DNA of 64,000 nt from Planomicrobium sp. CPCC 101079 (lineage in GTDB: Bacteria > Bacillota > Bacilli > Bacillales_A > Planococcaceae): assembly GCF_007859275.1 (NCBI RefSeq), contig NZ_VOHC01000011.1, forward strand, positions 1-64,000. Reading direction: 5' to 3'. Positions within the stretch are counted from its first letter, which is position 1, and every line of letters begins with the position of its first letter. Shown one piece after another: positions 55,363 to 63,950 of this stretch. The notes below the pieces were generated by a model. It did not search any database. It saw nothing but the letters and a program-made list of their open reading frames with translations, and was not told the origin of the DNA. The position numbers and the translations under genes are program-made.

Positions 55363-55839
55363 ATGAAGTGTCCGGCTTGCCAACATAATGGAACGCGTGT
55401 CGTGGATTCGCGGCCAGTAGATGAGAACAAATCAATCAGAAGGCGCAGAGAGTGCGAGGCGTGCGGCTATCGCTATACCACTTTTGAAAAAGTGGAAGAA
55501 ATGCCGTTAATTGTAGTCAAGAAAGACGGTTCCCGGGAAGAATTCAGTCGTGAAAAAGTATTGCGGGGGCTGATACGGGCATGCGAGAAGCGTCCGGTTC
55601 CTCTTGAAGTCCTAGAAGAATTGGTGTTCACAATTGAGAAAGACCTTCGCCGGATCGGCAACGCCGAAGTAAAGTCAGAGGAAGTCGGCGAAATGGTGAT
55701 GGAAGGGCTTGCTGCAATCGATGAAGTCGCATATGTGCGCTTTGCCTCCGTGTATCGCCAATTCAAAGACATCAGTGTATTTATTGAAGAATTGAAGGAT
55801 TTATTGAAAAGAAGTCCGGAAGAAAAGAAATCCGAGTAA
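55363..55839 (+). CDS. nrdR: Transcriptional repressor NrdR
   Basis: 158 aa. Zinc ribbon C3/C6 ([11 protein letters not shown]) and C31/C34 ([10 protein letters not shown]), then an ATP-cone domain (about 49-139, [15 protein letters not shown]). Senses (d)ATP and represses ribonucleotide reductase genes. RBS AGGGAG. First gene of nrdR-dnaB-dnaI; replication-initiation genes follow. Confidence 0.96.
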   Translation: MKCPACQHNGTRVVDSRPVDENKSIRRRRECEACGYRYTTFEKVEEMPLIVVKKDGSREEFSREKVLRGLIRACEKRPVPLEVLEELVFTIEKDLRRIGNAEVKSEEVGEMVMEGLAAIDEVAYVRFASVYRQFKDISVFIEELKDLLKRSPEEKKSE

Positions 55840-55850
55840 GGCGGTGACTT

Positions 55851-57215
55851 ATGACTGCACTTTATAAAGAGCTACAGCCTGCGGATTCGTTTAAGATACG
55901 GTTGCCATACCCTTTTTCGAATTATGACCGTCAGTTGTTGACGATTTTGTACCAGCCGATGATCGGTGCAGAAGCCGTCGCTTTTTACTTGACGCTTTGG
56001 GCGGAAGGCGAAGCGGCAAAAGAAGAAGCTACCCATTACACGCTAATGAACTTATTGGGCCTGCCGATTGCTAAAATTTTTGAAGCGAGAATTCAGCTTG
56101 AAGCTATCGGCTTATTGAAAACGTTCCGCAAGGACGCAGAAAACCGGTCTTTCGTTTACGAACTATGTCCGCCGCTTGATCCAAAAACGTTTTTTGCAGA
56201 TCCGCTCCTGTCGATGTTTTTGTTTAGCAAAATCGGTGAAGCGGCATATCGCCGTGCCCGGGACCGTTTTGTCGTCCAGGCAGAAGACATGGCGGGATAC
56301 GAAGAAGTGTCCCGCACGTTTACGGATATATATCAGCCGGTCCATGCAAAAGCGGGATATCCTTCGGAAGAGCCGGAACTGCATGAACGCAAACGGACAG
56401 AATTTGATGCAGATGCAGAATTCGATTTTGATTTGCTCCGGCAAGGGTTATCGGAACAATTGGTGCCCAAACGAGTGCTGACAGCTTCTATAAAAGATAC
56501 AATTTCAAAACTGGCATTTTTGTACGGCTGGGGACCATTGGAAATGCAAAAGGTTATATTGTTGGCGATTGACGACGATTATAAACTGACAGCCGAAAGT
56601 GTGAAGCGGGCTGCATCGGAATACTATAAGTTGACCGTAGCCACCACTGCGCCAAAGCTTGTGCAAGTACATAAAACGGAGCCGAAAGTGACAGAGCCTC
56701 CAAAAACGAAGCAAGAGGAATTGCTGCTTTATTTGGAATCGGCATCTCCGGTTGAAGTGCTGCGCGATATCGCCAATGGCAAAGAACCGCTTCCGGCGGA
56801 TGTTCAGTTGGCGAATCAGTTGGTTATGCAGCATGGGATGGAACCACCGGTTGTCAATGTGCTGCTGCAATATGTTTTGCTTCGAACCGATATGAAACTG
56901 ACCAAAGCGTATGTGGAAAAAATCGCTTCTCACTGGCTCCGGAAGAAAGTGACGACAGCAAAAGAAGCGATGGAACTGGCGCGTATCGAGCATGCTGAGT
57001 ACATGAAATGGAAATCAGAAGGATCTCCTGCATCATCAGCCAAATCGTCTGCTTCATCCAACAGAAAGCCGGTCCGTGAAGAAAAGCTTCCAGAATGGTT
57101 TTATCAGAAAGATGAAGTGCCCGCTGCTAAACCCCAGTCCGCAAATGACAATCTTGAAATAGAAAAACAAAAACTTCTCGCGAAACTCGCGATGAAGAAA
57201 GGTAAAGGTGAGTAA
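55851..57215 (+). CDS. dnaB: Replication initiation and membrane attachment protein DnaB
   Basis: 454 aa, Firmicutes DnaB (helicase loading, not the helicase). N-terminal DnaB/DnaD domain 1 (about 1-130, YDRQLLTILYQPMIG) and a C-terminal DDBH2 domain (about 290-400) with the family pattern ending HWLRKKVTTAKEAM. With DnaD and DnaI it loads the DnaC helicase. Start follows AAGGCGGTGA, 11 bp after nrdR. Immediately abuts dnaI. Confidence 0.93.
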   Translation: MTALYKELQPADSFKIRLPYPFSNYDRQLLTILYQPMIGAEAVAFYLTLWAEGEAAKEEATHYTLMNLLGLPIAKIFEARIQLEAIGLLKTFRKDAENRSFVYELCPPLDPKTFFADPLLSMFLFSKIGEAAYRRARDRFVVQAEDMAGYEEVSRTFTDIYQPVHAKAGYPSEEPELHERKRTEFDADAEFDFDLLRQGLSEQLVPKRVLTASIKDTISKLAFLYGWGPLEMQKVILLAIDDDYKLTAESVKRAASEYYKLTVATTAPKLVQVHKTEPKVTEPPKTKQEELLLYLESASPVEVLRDIANGKEPLPADVQLANQLVMQHGMEPPVVNVLLQYVLLRTDMKLTKAYVEKIASHWLRKKVTTAKEAMELARIEHAEYMKWKSEGSPASSAKSSASSNRKPVREEKLPEWFYQKDEVPAAKPQSANDNLEIEKQKLLAKLAMKKGKGE

Positions 57216-58151
57216 ATGGAGCCGATCCGTGAAACGATGAAACGCGTGGTGAACGCCCCGGCTTTTTCAGAGCGCTATAGCGAAATGCGAAGAGAAGTGC
57301 TTGAACATCCGGGCGTTCAAAAGTTTTTAGAAGAACATTCAACTGAAATTGATAAAGGCATAGTTGACAGAGGTATGCACAAACTATATGAATTTATTGA
57401 CCAGTCGCATGATTGCAATAAATGTCCGAGCCTTGGCGAGTGCATCAACCATCTAAAAGGGTTTGAGCCGCATCTTGTGCTCGAACGCGGAACGATAGGC
57501 ATCGATTACGTGAAATGCCAGTCTAAAACCAAATACGAAAATAAACGCCAAGCATCCTCAATGATTCACAGCATGTATATGCCAAAAGAAGTGATGCATG
57601 CGACACTTTCAGGATTTGAACCTGACGATAGCCGAATGGAAGCATTCCGTGCGGTCGGCGCATTTTTGGACGAAGCCACGGGACCGGATCATCTGCCGGA
57701 AAAAGGGTTGTTCCTTTATGGCAAGTTCGGCATTGGAAAGTCTTATCTATTAAGTGCTGTTGCAAATGAACTTGCGGAAATGCGTATTAAAACTGTACTG
57801 GTCTTCGTTCCTGAATTCATGAGGGAAATGAAACAGGCGATAGGTGACCAAACTTTGCAGGAGAAAGTCGATTATGTGAAAAAAGCAGATGTGCTCATGC
57901 TCGATGACATTGGAGCAGAAGCGATGTCCAGCTGGACGCGTGATGAAGTTCTTGGGACAATCTTGCATTACCGGATGGCGGAGCGCTTGCCGACATTCAT
58001 GACATCGAATTTCAGTTATTCGGAGCTGCAGCACCATTTGACGTACACGCAGCGCGGCGAAAAAGAAGATTTGAAAGCGGCGCGCGTCATGGAACGGATC
58101 AAAGCCTTGACAACTCCTGTAAAAATGGATGGACGCAACCGGAGAGGTTAA
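57216..58151 (+). CDS. dnaI: Helicase loader DnaI
   Basis: 311 aa. N-terminal zinc-binding helicase-interaction domain (CNKCPSLGEC region) and AAA+ domain with Walker A YGKFGIGKSYL, Walker B LMLDDIGAE and sensor MTSNFS. Loads the replicative helicase. The ATG directly follows the dnaB stop (TAAATG). B. subtilis ytxC, next in that genome, is missing; a long non-coding region follows instead. Confidence 0.95.
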   Translation: MEPIRETMKRVVNAPAFSERYSEMRREVLEHPGVQKFLEEHSTEIDKGIVDRGMHKLYEFIDQSHDCNKCPSLGECINHLKGFEPHLVLERGTIGIDYVKCQSKTKYENKRQASSMIHSMYMPKEVMHATLSGFEPDDSRMEAFRAVGAFLDEATGPDHLPEKGLFLYGKFGIGKSYLLSAVANELAEMRIKTVLVFVPEFMREMKQAIGDQTLQEKVDYVKKADVLMLDDIGAEAMSSWTRDEVLGTILHYRMAERLPTFMTSNFSYSELQHHLTYTQRGEKEDLKAARVMERIKALTTPVKMDGRNRRG

Positions 58152-58678
58152 TAGAAAAATTATGGGTAAGCCAGATTTTTACTGCCAATGAAATTTGGAT
58201 TCGACCTATCCAAATTTAATAGACCTATCTATGTTGTGCTAAAGAAATGAGCTTTTACTATTCGCTTCGGCTGCTCTGGGAAGGGCAAAGATTATTGCTT
58301 CTGCATCGCTTCGCTGCTTCGTCGCAAAAGAGGGTCCCAAATCCTTTGAGCCCCTCTTTGGCTCCTATAAGAAGCCTAGAAGATCGCTTGTCTTCTTGCT
58401 TCGCCTGGCTCGAGGACTCACCGTCGCTAAGATCGTTGTTTATAAAAAAAATCCTCTACTGTTTTCGTTTTTTCTCATAAAAGATATGGGGCAAAACAAC
58501 GGAGACTTCCGCTCGACAGCGGCTTTAAAAACATATGGTCCCGCGCAAGCTCGTCGCAGAGCTATCCGTCTCGCAAGCTTCGAGTGATAGCTTCGCGGAG
58601 TATCAACAGTGAAAAATCATCGGTTCAACTTATATAGCACGTTTAATCTTTATAATTCCTTTTTCTATGGGAAGACGG
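58152..58678. repeat. Structured non-coding region with hairpins
   Basis: No credible gene. Inverted repeats seen: AAAGAGGG/CCCTCTTT (58327-58359), AGAAGA/TCTTCT (58378-58396), CCGCT/AGCGG (58509-58522), and a two-part stem AGCTATC..CTCG/CGAG..GATAGCT (58560-58592). The composition (GCTTCG, CGCTTCGCTG) resembles the repeat-like tract at 1-140. It occupies the place of ytxC. A frame at 58247-58480 lacks an RBS and is rejected. Confidence 0.45.
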
Positions 58679-58707
58679 TTGCGTTTTTAATTTATTCGCA
58701 GTATAGT
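58679..58707 (+). promoter_or_regulatory. Promoter of the thrS T-box transcript
   Basis: TTGCGT (58679-58684), 17-nt spacer, TATAGT (58702-58707); start near 58714. Confidence 0.5.
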
Positions 58708-58737
58708 AAAAACAATCGAAATATGATTTGAAATGCT

Positions 58738-58980
58738 TTGACAAGGACAATAGCGAATTTGTACGACTTTTAGAGAGAGAAGCCCTGGCTGCAAGCTTCT
58801 TAGTACGGCAAACCGCTTACCACCTTCGAGCAGCAGCTGTGAACTTTTAGAGTAGCAGCTGACGGTACCGGCCCGTTAGCCGATGCAGAGCTTCGTTTTG
58901 AATGGATTCGTCCATTCAGGATAGAAGAAGGGTGGAACCACGAACAGAGCTTCGTCCCTTTGGGATGAGGCTTTTTTGCG
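58738..58980 (+). promoter_or_regulatory. Threonine T-box leader
   Basis: Canonical T-box sequence AAGGGTGGAACCACG at 58928-58942, followed by a terminator (AGCTTCGTCCC / GGGATGAGGCT with G-U pairs, then T6) at 58948-58977. Stem I can be drawn: AAGG (58743) with CCTT (58823), AGCG with CGCT, distal hairpin AGAAGC/GCTTCT carrying GGCTG. The internal loop presents ACC A at 58819-58822, so the specifier is ACC (Thr). Stem III is ACGGTACCGGCCCGTTAGC near 58861. Uncharged tRNA-Thr should permit thrS transcription. Confidence 0.92.
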
Positions 58981-59099
58981 TTTTCAAAGAAAAACGGCAG
59001 TTCCAGCCCCTGCAGCCACCCTATAGCTGAGACACCTTGGAGGCTCTTGCAATCAATGAGCTAGGTGCGAAGCTAAACAAAGAAAAAGGAGAGATTGCA

Positions 59100-61028
59100 A
59101 TGTCAGACATGATTCAGTTAACATTCCCAGATGGAGCGGTAAAAGAATTCGAGCGCGGCACTACTACAGAAGACGTCGCTCAATCAATAAGCCCGGGGCT
59201 GCGCAAAAAAGCGTTAGCAGGTAAAGTGGGCGATAACTTGGTCGATTTGAAAGCACCGATTGCTGAAAATGGAGAAATCGCCATTGTTACTCCGGAATCG
59301 GATGAAGCGTTGGAAATTCTGCGCCACTCAACTGCACACCTGTTGGCGCAAGCGGTGAAGCGCCTTTATCCAGATGCCAAACTTGGCGTTGGCCCGGTTA
59401 TTGAAAACGGCTTTTACTATGATATTGATACAGAGCAGTCGATTACAGCTGAAGATTTGCCGGTGATTGAAAAAGAAATGAAAAAGATCATCAATGAAAA
59501 CCTGGAAATTAAGCGCCTTGACGTTTCGCGTTCTGAAGCGCAAGAACGCTTTGCTGCAATTGAAGATCCGTATAAATTGGAACTTCTAGAAGCAATCCCG
59601 GAAGACGAACAAGTTTCGATTTACGAGCAAGGCGAATTTTTCGACCTTTGCCGGGGCATCCACGTGCCATCGACTGGAAAACTAAAAGAATTCAAATTGT
59701 TAAGTGTGGCGGGAGCGTATTGGAGAGGCGACAGCGACAATAAAATGCTGCAGCGCATCTACGGAACTGCGTTCTTCAAAAAAGAAGACTTGAAAGCGCA
59801 TCTTGATTTCTTGGAAGAAGCGAAAGAACGCGACCACCGCAAAATCGGGAAAGAATTGAATTTGTTCATGAACTCCCAAAAAGTCGGACAAGGCTTGCCG
59901 ATGTGGCTGCCAAAAGGCGCAACAATCCGCCGCATCATCGAGCGCTATATTGTCGACAAAGAAGAACGCCTCGGCTATGACCATGTTTATACTCCTGTTA
60001 TGGGCAGTGTAGACTTGTACAAGACTAGCGGACACTGGGACCATTACCAGGAAGACATGTTCCCGGTCATGCAGATGGACAATGAAGAATTAGTGCTCCG
60101 CCCGATGAACTGCCCGCACCATATGATGATTTTCAAACAAGGCATCCATTCCTACCGCCAGCTGCCGGTCCGCATTGCGGAACTTGGGTTGATGCACCGC
60201 TATGAAATGTCTGGCGCATTGTCAGGACTCCAGCGCGTTCGCGGCATGACATTGAACGACGCCCACATCTTTGTCCGTCCGGATCAAATCAAAGATGAAT
60301 TCAAGCGCGTGGTGAATCTAGTAATCGATGTTTACAAGGATTTTGATATCAAAGACTACTCGTTCCGTTTATCGTACCGCGACCCGGAAGACACAGAGAA
60401 ATACTTTAATGACGATGCGATGTGGGAACGCGCGCAGTCAATGCTGAAAGAAGCGATGGACGATCTGGATTTGCCTTATGTAGAGGTCGAGGGCGAAGCC
60501 GCATTCTATGGACCGAAACTGGACGTTCAAGTGAAAACAGCGCTAGGCAAAGAAGAAACCCTGTCGACTGTCCAGCTTGATTTCTTGCTTCCAGAACGTT
60601 TCGACCTTTCGTATATTGGAGAAGACGGCAAGCAGCACCGTCCGGTCGTTATCCACCGCGGCGTGGTTTCCACTATGGAACGTTTTGTTGCCTTCTTGAT
60701 TGAAGAATACAAAGGCGCTTTTCCAACTTGGCTGGCGCCAGTCCAAATCGAAGTGATTCCAGTGTCCCTTGATGCACATAGTGACTATGCGAGAAACTTG
60801 CAGGAGAAAATGCAGGATCACAAACTTCGTGTCGATATCGATGAACGCGATGAGAAGCTTGGCTATAAAATCCGTGAAGCGCAAATGCAGAAGATTCCTT
60901 ACATGCTTGTTATCGGAGATCAGGAAGTGGAAAACGGTTCGGTCAACGTCCGCAAATATGGCGAACAAAAATCGGAAAGTATGCCGTTTGATGACTTCTT
61001 GAAAATGGTTCAAAGCGAACTTCGATAA
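59100..61028 (+). CDS. thrS: Threonine-tRNA ligase
   Basis: 642 aa. TGS domain (about 1-64), editing domain with [14 protein letters not shown] and [10 protein letters not shown], catalytic core with zinc ligands in [10 protein letters not shown], and anticodon domain at the C-terminus ([15 protein letters not shown]). ATG 59100 follows AAAAGGAGAG; the upstream extension lies in leader sequence. Controlled by the T-box leader. Confidence 0.97.
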   Translation: MSDMIQLTFPDGAVKEFERGTTTEDVAQSISPGLRKKALAGKVGDNLVDLKAPIAENGEIAIVTPESDEALEILRHSTAHLLAQAVKRLYPDAKLGVGPVIENGFYYDIDTEQSITAEDLPVIEKEMKKIINENLEIKRLDVSRSEAQERFAAIEDPYKLELLEAIPEDEQVSIYEQGEFFDLCRGIHVPSTGKLKEFKLLSVAGAYWRGDSDNKMLQRIYGTAFFKKEDLKAHLDFLEEAKERDHRKIGKELNLFMNSQKVGQGLPMWLPKGATIRRIIERYIVDKEERLGYDHVYTPVMGSVDLYKTSGHWDHYQEDMFPVMQMDNEELVLRPMNCPHHMMIFKQGIHSYRQLPVRIAELGLMHRYEMSGALSGLQRVRGMTLNDAHIFVRPDQIKDEFKRVVNLVIDVYKDFDIKDYSFRLSYRDPEDTEKYFNDDAMWERAQSMLKEAMDDLDLPYVEVEGEAAFYGPKLDVQVKTALGKEETLSTVQLDFLLPERFDLSYIGEDGKQHRPVVIHRGVVSTMERFVAFLIEEYKGAFPTWLAPVQIEVIPVSLDAHSDYARNLQEKMQDHKLRVDIDERDEKLGYKIREAQMQKIPYMLVIGDQEVENGSVNVRKYGEQKSESMPFDDFLKMVQSELR

Positions 61029-61033
61029 GATGG

Positions 61034-61062
61034 TTGACATTGTCAATCAGGGGTGCTATTAT
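61034..61062 (+). promoter_or_regulatory. SigA promoter of infC-rpmI-rplT
   Basis: Perfect TTGACA (61034-61039), 17 nt, TATTAT (61057-61062). Confidence 0.9.
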
Positions 61063-61068
61063 AAGTAA

Positions 61069-61298
61069 GGTTATTGAATACTTATATGTGCTAAGCAGGA
61101 GCACCCGCTTCTCACCTGATTGACGAATTGTTGGCAGGTATACACGATTGACTTTCACACGCTTTTTGCGTGCTGTCATACTTTGCGGGTGGACCTCTGT
61201 GGTCCACCCGCTTTTGTTTTGGATCGGACCTGTAAACCGGCAACATTCGTCGGTTAAGCATTTAAGATATTCGCGACACTATCCGGAGGTGGATTAAT
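61069..61298 (+). promoter_or_regulatory. L20 autoregulatory leader
   Basis: About 230-nt leader between promoter and infC with no ORF. It contains a strong intrinsic terminator at 61185-61220 (GCGGGTGGACC / GGTCCACCCGC, T4GT4). Position and layout match the Firmicutes L20 leader, in which ribosomal protein L20 binds a 23S-like fold and causes premature termination. The L20-binding fold itself was not modelled. Confidence 0.82.
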
Positions 61299-61817
61299 AT
61301 TAGCAAAGACATTAATGTAAACGAAGGTATTCGTGCACGTGAGTTACGGGTTATTGATCAAAACGGTGAACAGCTCGGAATTAAAACGCGTAACGAAGCA
61401 CTTGAAATTGCGTCTCGTGTCAACTTGGATCTTGTACTTGTAGCTCCTCAGGCTAAGCCGCCGGTCGCTCGTATCATGGACCACGGCAAGTTTAAGTTTG
61501 AGCAGCAGAAGAAAGATCGTGAAATTCGTAAAAATCAAAAAGTCATCGTTTTGAAAGAGGTTCGTTTGAGCCCGACGATTGATGCTCATGATTTTGATAC
61601 GAAGCTTCGCAATGCTATCAAGTTCCTTGAAAAAGGCGACAAAGTAAAAGCTTCAATTCGTTTTAAAGGCCGTGCAATCACGCACAAAGAAATTGGTCAG
61701 CGAGTCCTCGAACGCTTTGCAGAAGCGTGCGCGGAAGTAGCGACAGTTGAACAACGCCCTAAAATGGATGGCCGCAGCATGTTCTTGATGCTAGCGCCGA
61801 AAAACGAAAAAGAATAA
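61299..61817 (+). CDS. infC: Translation initiation factor IF-3 (AUU start)
   Basis: 172 aa. Begins at ATT 61299 with GGAGGTGG 6-12 nt upstream: reading [20 protein letters not shown], which equals the IF-3 N-terminus; no ATG or GTG lies in the right place, and the first in-frame ATG (61425) would delete the N-domain. AUU initiation of infC is a known autoregulation, because IF-3 rejects AUU. C-terminal domain [19 protein letters not shown] is conserved. First gene of infC-rpmI-rplT. Confidence 0.96.
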   Translation: MSKDINVNEGIRARELRVIDQNGEQLGIKTRNEALEIASRVNLDLVLVAPQAKPPVARIMDHGKFKFEQQKKDREIRKNQKVIVLKEVRLSPTIDAHDFDTKLRNAIKFLEKGDKVKASIRFKGRAITHKEIGQRVLERFAEACAEVATVEQRPKMDGRSMFLMLAPKNEKE

Positions 61818-61846
61818 CAGAACAATTTGTTTAGGAGGAATTCCAA

Positions 61847-62047
61847 ATGCCGAAAATGAAAAGCCACCGCGGTGCGATGAAACGTTTCAAGAAAACTGGA
61901 ACTGGTAAAGTAAAACGCAACCGTTCACACACTAGCCACTTATTCGCAAACAAATCAACAAAACAAAAACGTCACCTACGCAAAGGGAAACTTGTTTCTG
62001 CAGGCGACTTGAAGCGCATCAAATCTTTGATCTACAACATGAAGTAA
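61847..62047 (+). CDS. rpmI: 50S ribosomal protein L35
   Basis: 66 aa, very basic, [20 protein letters not shown] at the N-terminus and [17 protein letters not shown] in the middle: full-length bL35. RBS TAGGAGGAA. Between infC and rplT. Confidence 0.98.
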   Translation: MPKMKSHRGAMKRFKKTGTGKVKRNRSHTSHLFANKSTKQKRHLRKGKLVSAGDLKRIKSLIYNMK

Positions 62048-62167
62048 TTAGAAAAGCGCAAGCGCCCTTGTAGGTTTGATAGGCATGCGGCCTTGAGAAT
62101 TTGGGCACTTGAGTCAACACAACAACAAAAATCGAATTCTTTATATTCAAGCAGGAGGTAATGAGAT
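62048..62167 (+). repeat. Repeat remnant in the rpmI-rplT spacer
   Basis: A 120-bp spacer that starts with GAAAAGCGCAAGCGCC, the usual opening of a dispersed repeat in Bacillaceae genomes (from memory), followed by about 55 bp of unrelated GC-rich sequence. No terminator is present, so the operon can read through. RBS of rplT (AGGAGG) is intact. Confidence 0.45.
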
Positions 62168-62527
62168 ATGCCACGCGTAAAAGGCGGAACAGTGACGCGC
62201 CAGCGTCGTAAAAAAGTTATAAAATTAGCAAAAGGATACTATGGTGCAAAGCACATCCTTTTCAAAGTAGCAAACCAACAGGTGATGAAGTCAGGTAACT
62301 ATGCTTACCGTGACCGTCGCAACAAGAAACGTGACTTCCGCAGATTGTGGATCACTCGTATCAACGCAGCAGCTCGTTTGAACGACATTTCTTACAGCCG
62401 TTTAATGCACGGTTTGAAAGTTGCCGGCATCGATATTAACCGCAAAATGCTAGCTGAAATCGCTGTATCTGATGCAGCAGCATTCACAGCTTTGGCAAAC
62501 GCTGCTAAACAAGCAGTAGCTAAATAA
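62168..62527 (+). CDS. rplT: 50S ribosomal protein L20
   Basis: 119 aa, full-length bL20 ([39 protein letters not shown]). Assembly protein of the large subunit and the repressor of this operon through the leader. RBS GCAGGAGG. Followed by a terminator. Confidence 0.98.
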   Translation: MPRVKGGTVTRQRRKKVIKLAKGYYGAKHILFKVANQQVMKSGNYAYRDRRNKKRDFRRLWITRINAAARLNDISYSRLMHGLKVAGIDINRKMLAEIAVSDAAAFTALANAAKQAVAK

Positions 62528-62538
62528 TAGTAGAAAAC

Positions 62539-62571
62539 AAAAGGCTGACGAATTTTCGTCAGCCTTTTTAT
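62539..62571 (+). terminator. Terminator after rplT
   Basis: Stem AAAAGGCTGACG / CGTCAGCCTTTT, loop AATTTT, T5. Confidence 0.9.
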
Positions 62572-62596
62572 TCTGTATGGAAAGAGGAGCCATCAA

Positions 62597-62869
62597 ATGT
62601 TTTGGATAATAATAGGCTATTTTACTGCAGTATCCCTTCTCGCTTTTTTCATGATGCGCATCGATAAAGCTCAGGCACGCAAGCGCGGCCAGCGCATTCC
62701 GGAAAAAAACCTGTGGACAGCCGCTATTTTCGGCGGCGGCATAGGCGCATACCTTGGCATGATGCTGTTTCGACATAAGACAAAACACACCAATTTCCGT
62801 GTCGGCTTTTTGCTTCTTGCGGCCATTGATGTGGTGTTAATTGTCTGGAGTTGCCAAGCGTTTTTGTAG
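62597..62869 (+). CDS. ysdA: DUF1294 membrane protein YsdA
   Basis: 90 aa. Three hydrophobic helices with the DUF1294 pattern: MRIDKAQARKRGQRIPEKNL followed by GGGIGAYLGMMLFRHKTKH. Function unknown. Syntenic with B. subtilis ysdA after rplT. RBS AGAGGAGCC. Confidence 0.9.
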   Translation: MFWIIIGYFTAVSLLAFFMMRIDKAQARKRGQRIPEKNLWTAAIFGGGIGAYLGMMLFRHKTKHTNFRVGFLLLAAIDVVLIVWSCQAFL

Positions 62870-62895
62870 GATAAATAGAAACATGGCGACAAGAA

Positions 62896-62930
62896 GAAAA
62901 AGGAGGATGAGAAATCATCCTCCTTTTTTC
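62896..62930. terminator. Bidirectional terminator
   Basis: Stem AAAAAGGAGGATGA / TCATCCTCCTTTTT, loop GAAA. The ysdB stop codon lies inside the stem. Confidence 0.88.
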
Positions 62931-63301
62931 ATTAACTGCTCGATTGGGTTTTTCCAGTTGATCGCAGCATCCGGATAATTTTTTCGGATTTCCTGTTCCA
63001 AAAAATCAAAATCTTCTTTAGCGAAGTCCATTAACATTTTAAGCTCATGCGTCCATACGAAAATAGAGACCACCCTAAAAGCGTTCTCCTCTGGCCCTGT
63101 ATACTTTTCGCCTTCAAAAAGGACCCCTTTATAAGCTAAAAAAAAGTTCTTTCGTGGATTTTTAATATCATCAGATAAATAATAGGTTTTGGCCTTTATC
63201 GCCGCATCGAGTTTTCGTCTTGGATCGGACATATGCCGGACGAATCTATAAATTAGATAAACGATGAGTGCTAATACAAGGATGCGGATGAGAAATGCCA
63301 T
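62915..63301 (-). CDS. ysdB: Sigma-W pathway protein YsdB
   Basis: 128 aa with one N-terminal membrane helix (about 3-22) and a soluble charged domain (YKGVLFEGEKYTG, FVWTHELKMLMDF). In B. subtilis YsdB is in the SigW regulon and affects SigW activity. A perfect SigW-type promoter lies 39 nt upstream of the start. RBS TAGGAGG. Convergent with ysdA. Confidence 0.9.
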   Translation of the reverse strand: MAFLIRILVLALIVYLIYRFVRHMSDPRRKLDAAIKAKTYYLSDDIKNPRKNFFLAYKGVLFEGEKYTGPEENAFRVVSIFVWTHELKMLMDFAKEDFDFLEQEIRKNYPDAAINWKNPIEQLMKKGG

Positions 63302-63339
63302 GCGAAATACCTCCTATAGCTCCAGAATCTACTGTATAA

Positions 63340-63365
63340 TACGTACGGAAGCAGGATAGGTTTCA
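63340..63365 (-). promoter_or_regulatory. Sigma-W promoter of ysdB
   Basis: Minus strand TGAAAC (63365-63360), 16 nt, CGTA (63343-63340). Exact consensus. On the plus strand a TATAAT (63335-63340) for the divergent dUTPase gene abuts it. Confidence 0.88.
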
Positions 63366-63385
63366 AAAATATAAGGAGGGGTTTC

Positions 63386-63871
63386 ATGAAGCTGCAAAAA
63401 TTATTCATAATGCAGAAAGAACTGGACCGTTTCATCCAATCGAACCGGGACATAAGTGAGGACGTCTTCCGCAAAAAAGGACTGGCATTATTAGTGGAAC
63501 TTGCGGAGCTCGCAAACGAAACACGTTGCTTTAAATTTTGGAGCACAAAAGGCATGTCGGAGCGATCCGTCGTTTTAGAAGAGTATGTCGATTCGATTCA
63601 TTTTCTGTTGTCACTTGGCCTTGAAAAAGGATTTGAAGAACTTGAAGAGTGGCCGAAACCAGCGGCTGAAAGCGACTTGACTGAACTGTTTTTAGGGACA
63701 TTCAATGCAGTGCAGCAGTTTATAGCAGAGCCTGTGCTTGGGAATTACATAAAGGCCTGGAGTTGGTATGGCGCAATTGCACTCGCACTGGAATTCAGCT
63801 ACGAAGAAGTGCTGCAAGCGTACATTCATAAAAATCAAACCAATTACGAACGGCAAAATGACGGCTACTAA
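63386..63871 (+). CDS. Dimeric (all-alpha) dUTP diphosphatase
   Basis: 161 aa of the dUTPase_2 family (MazG-like fold). Metal-binding helices carry LALLVELAELANETRCFKFW and EEYVDSIHFLL (E-x2-E and E-x2-D patterns). Hydrolyses dUTP to dUMP, limiting uracil in DNA. RBS AAGGAGGGG. It is not at this position in B. subtilis as far as I recall. Function is by family. Confidence 0.85.
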   Translation: MKLQKLFIMQKELDRFIQSNRDISEDVFRKKGLALLVELAELANETRCFKFWSTKGMSERSVVLEEYVDSIHFLLSLGLEKGFEELEEWPKPAAESDLTELFLGTFNAVQQFIAEPVLGNYIKAWSWYGAIALALEFSYEEVLQAYIHKNQTNYERQNDGY

Positions 63872-63888
63872 AAGGCAGTAAGAATTTT

Positions 63889-63917
63889 TTGATAATGGGA
63901 TTGCTTTGATTTATAAT
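63889..63917 (+). promoter_or_regulatory. SigA promoter of the M42 peptidase gene
   Basis: TTGATA (63889-63894), 17 nt, TATAAT (63912-63917). Confidence 0.82.
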
Positions 63918-63950
63918 GGACAAGTACGAACTATTTAGGAGGTCGAACTA

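Noticed and set aside
58247..58480. 77-codon open frame in the dnaI-thrS spacer
   Set aside because: No Shine-Dalgarno, composition of the surrounding hairpin-rich repeat, and no recognisable domain.
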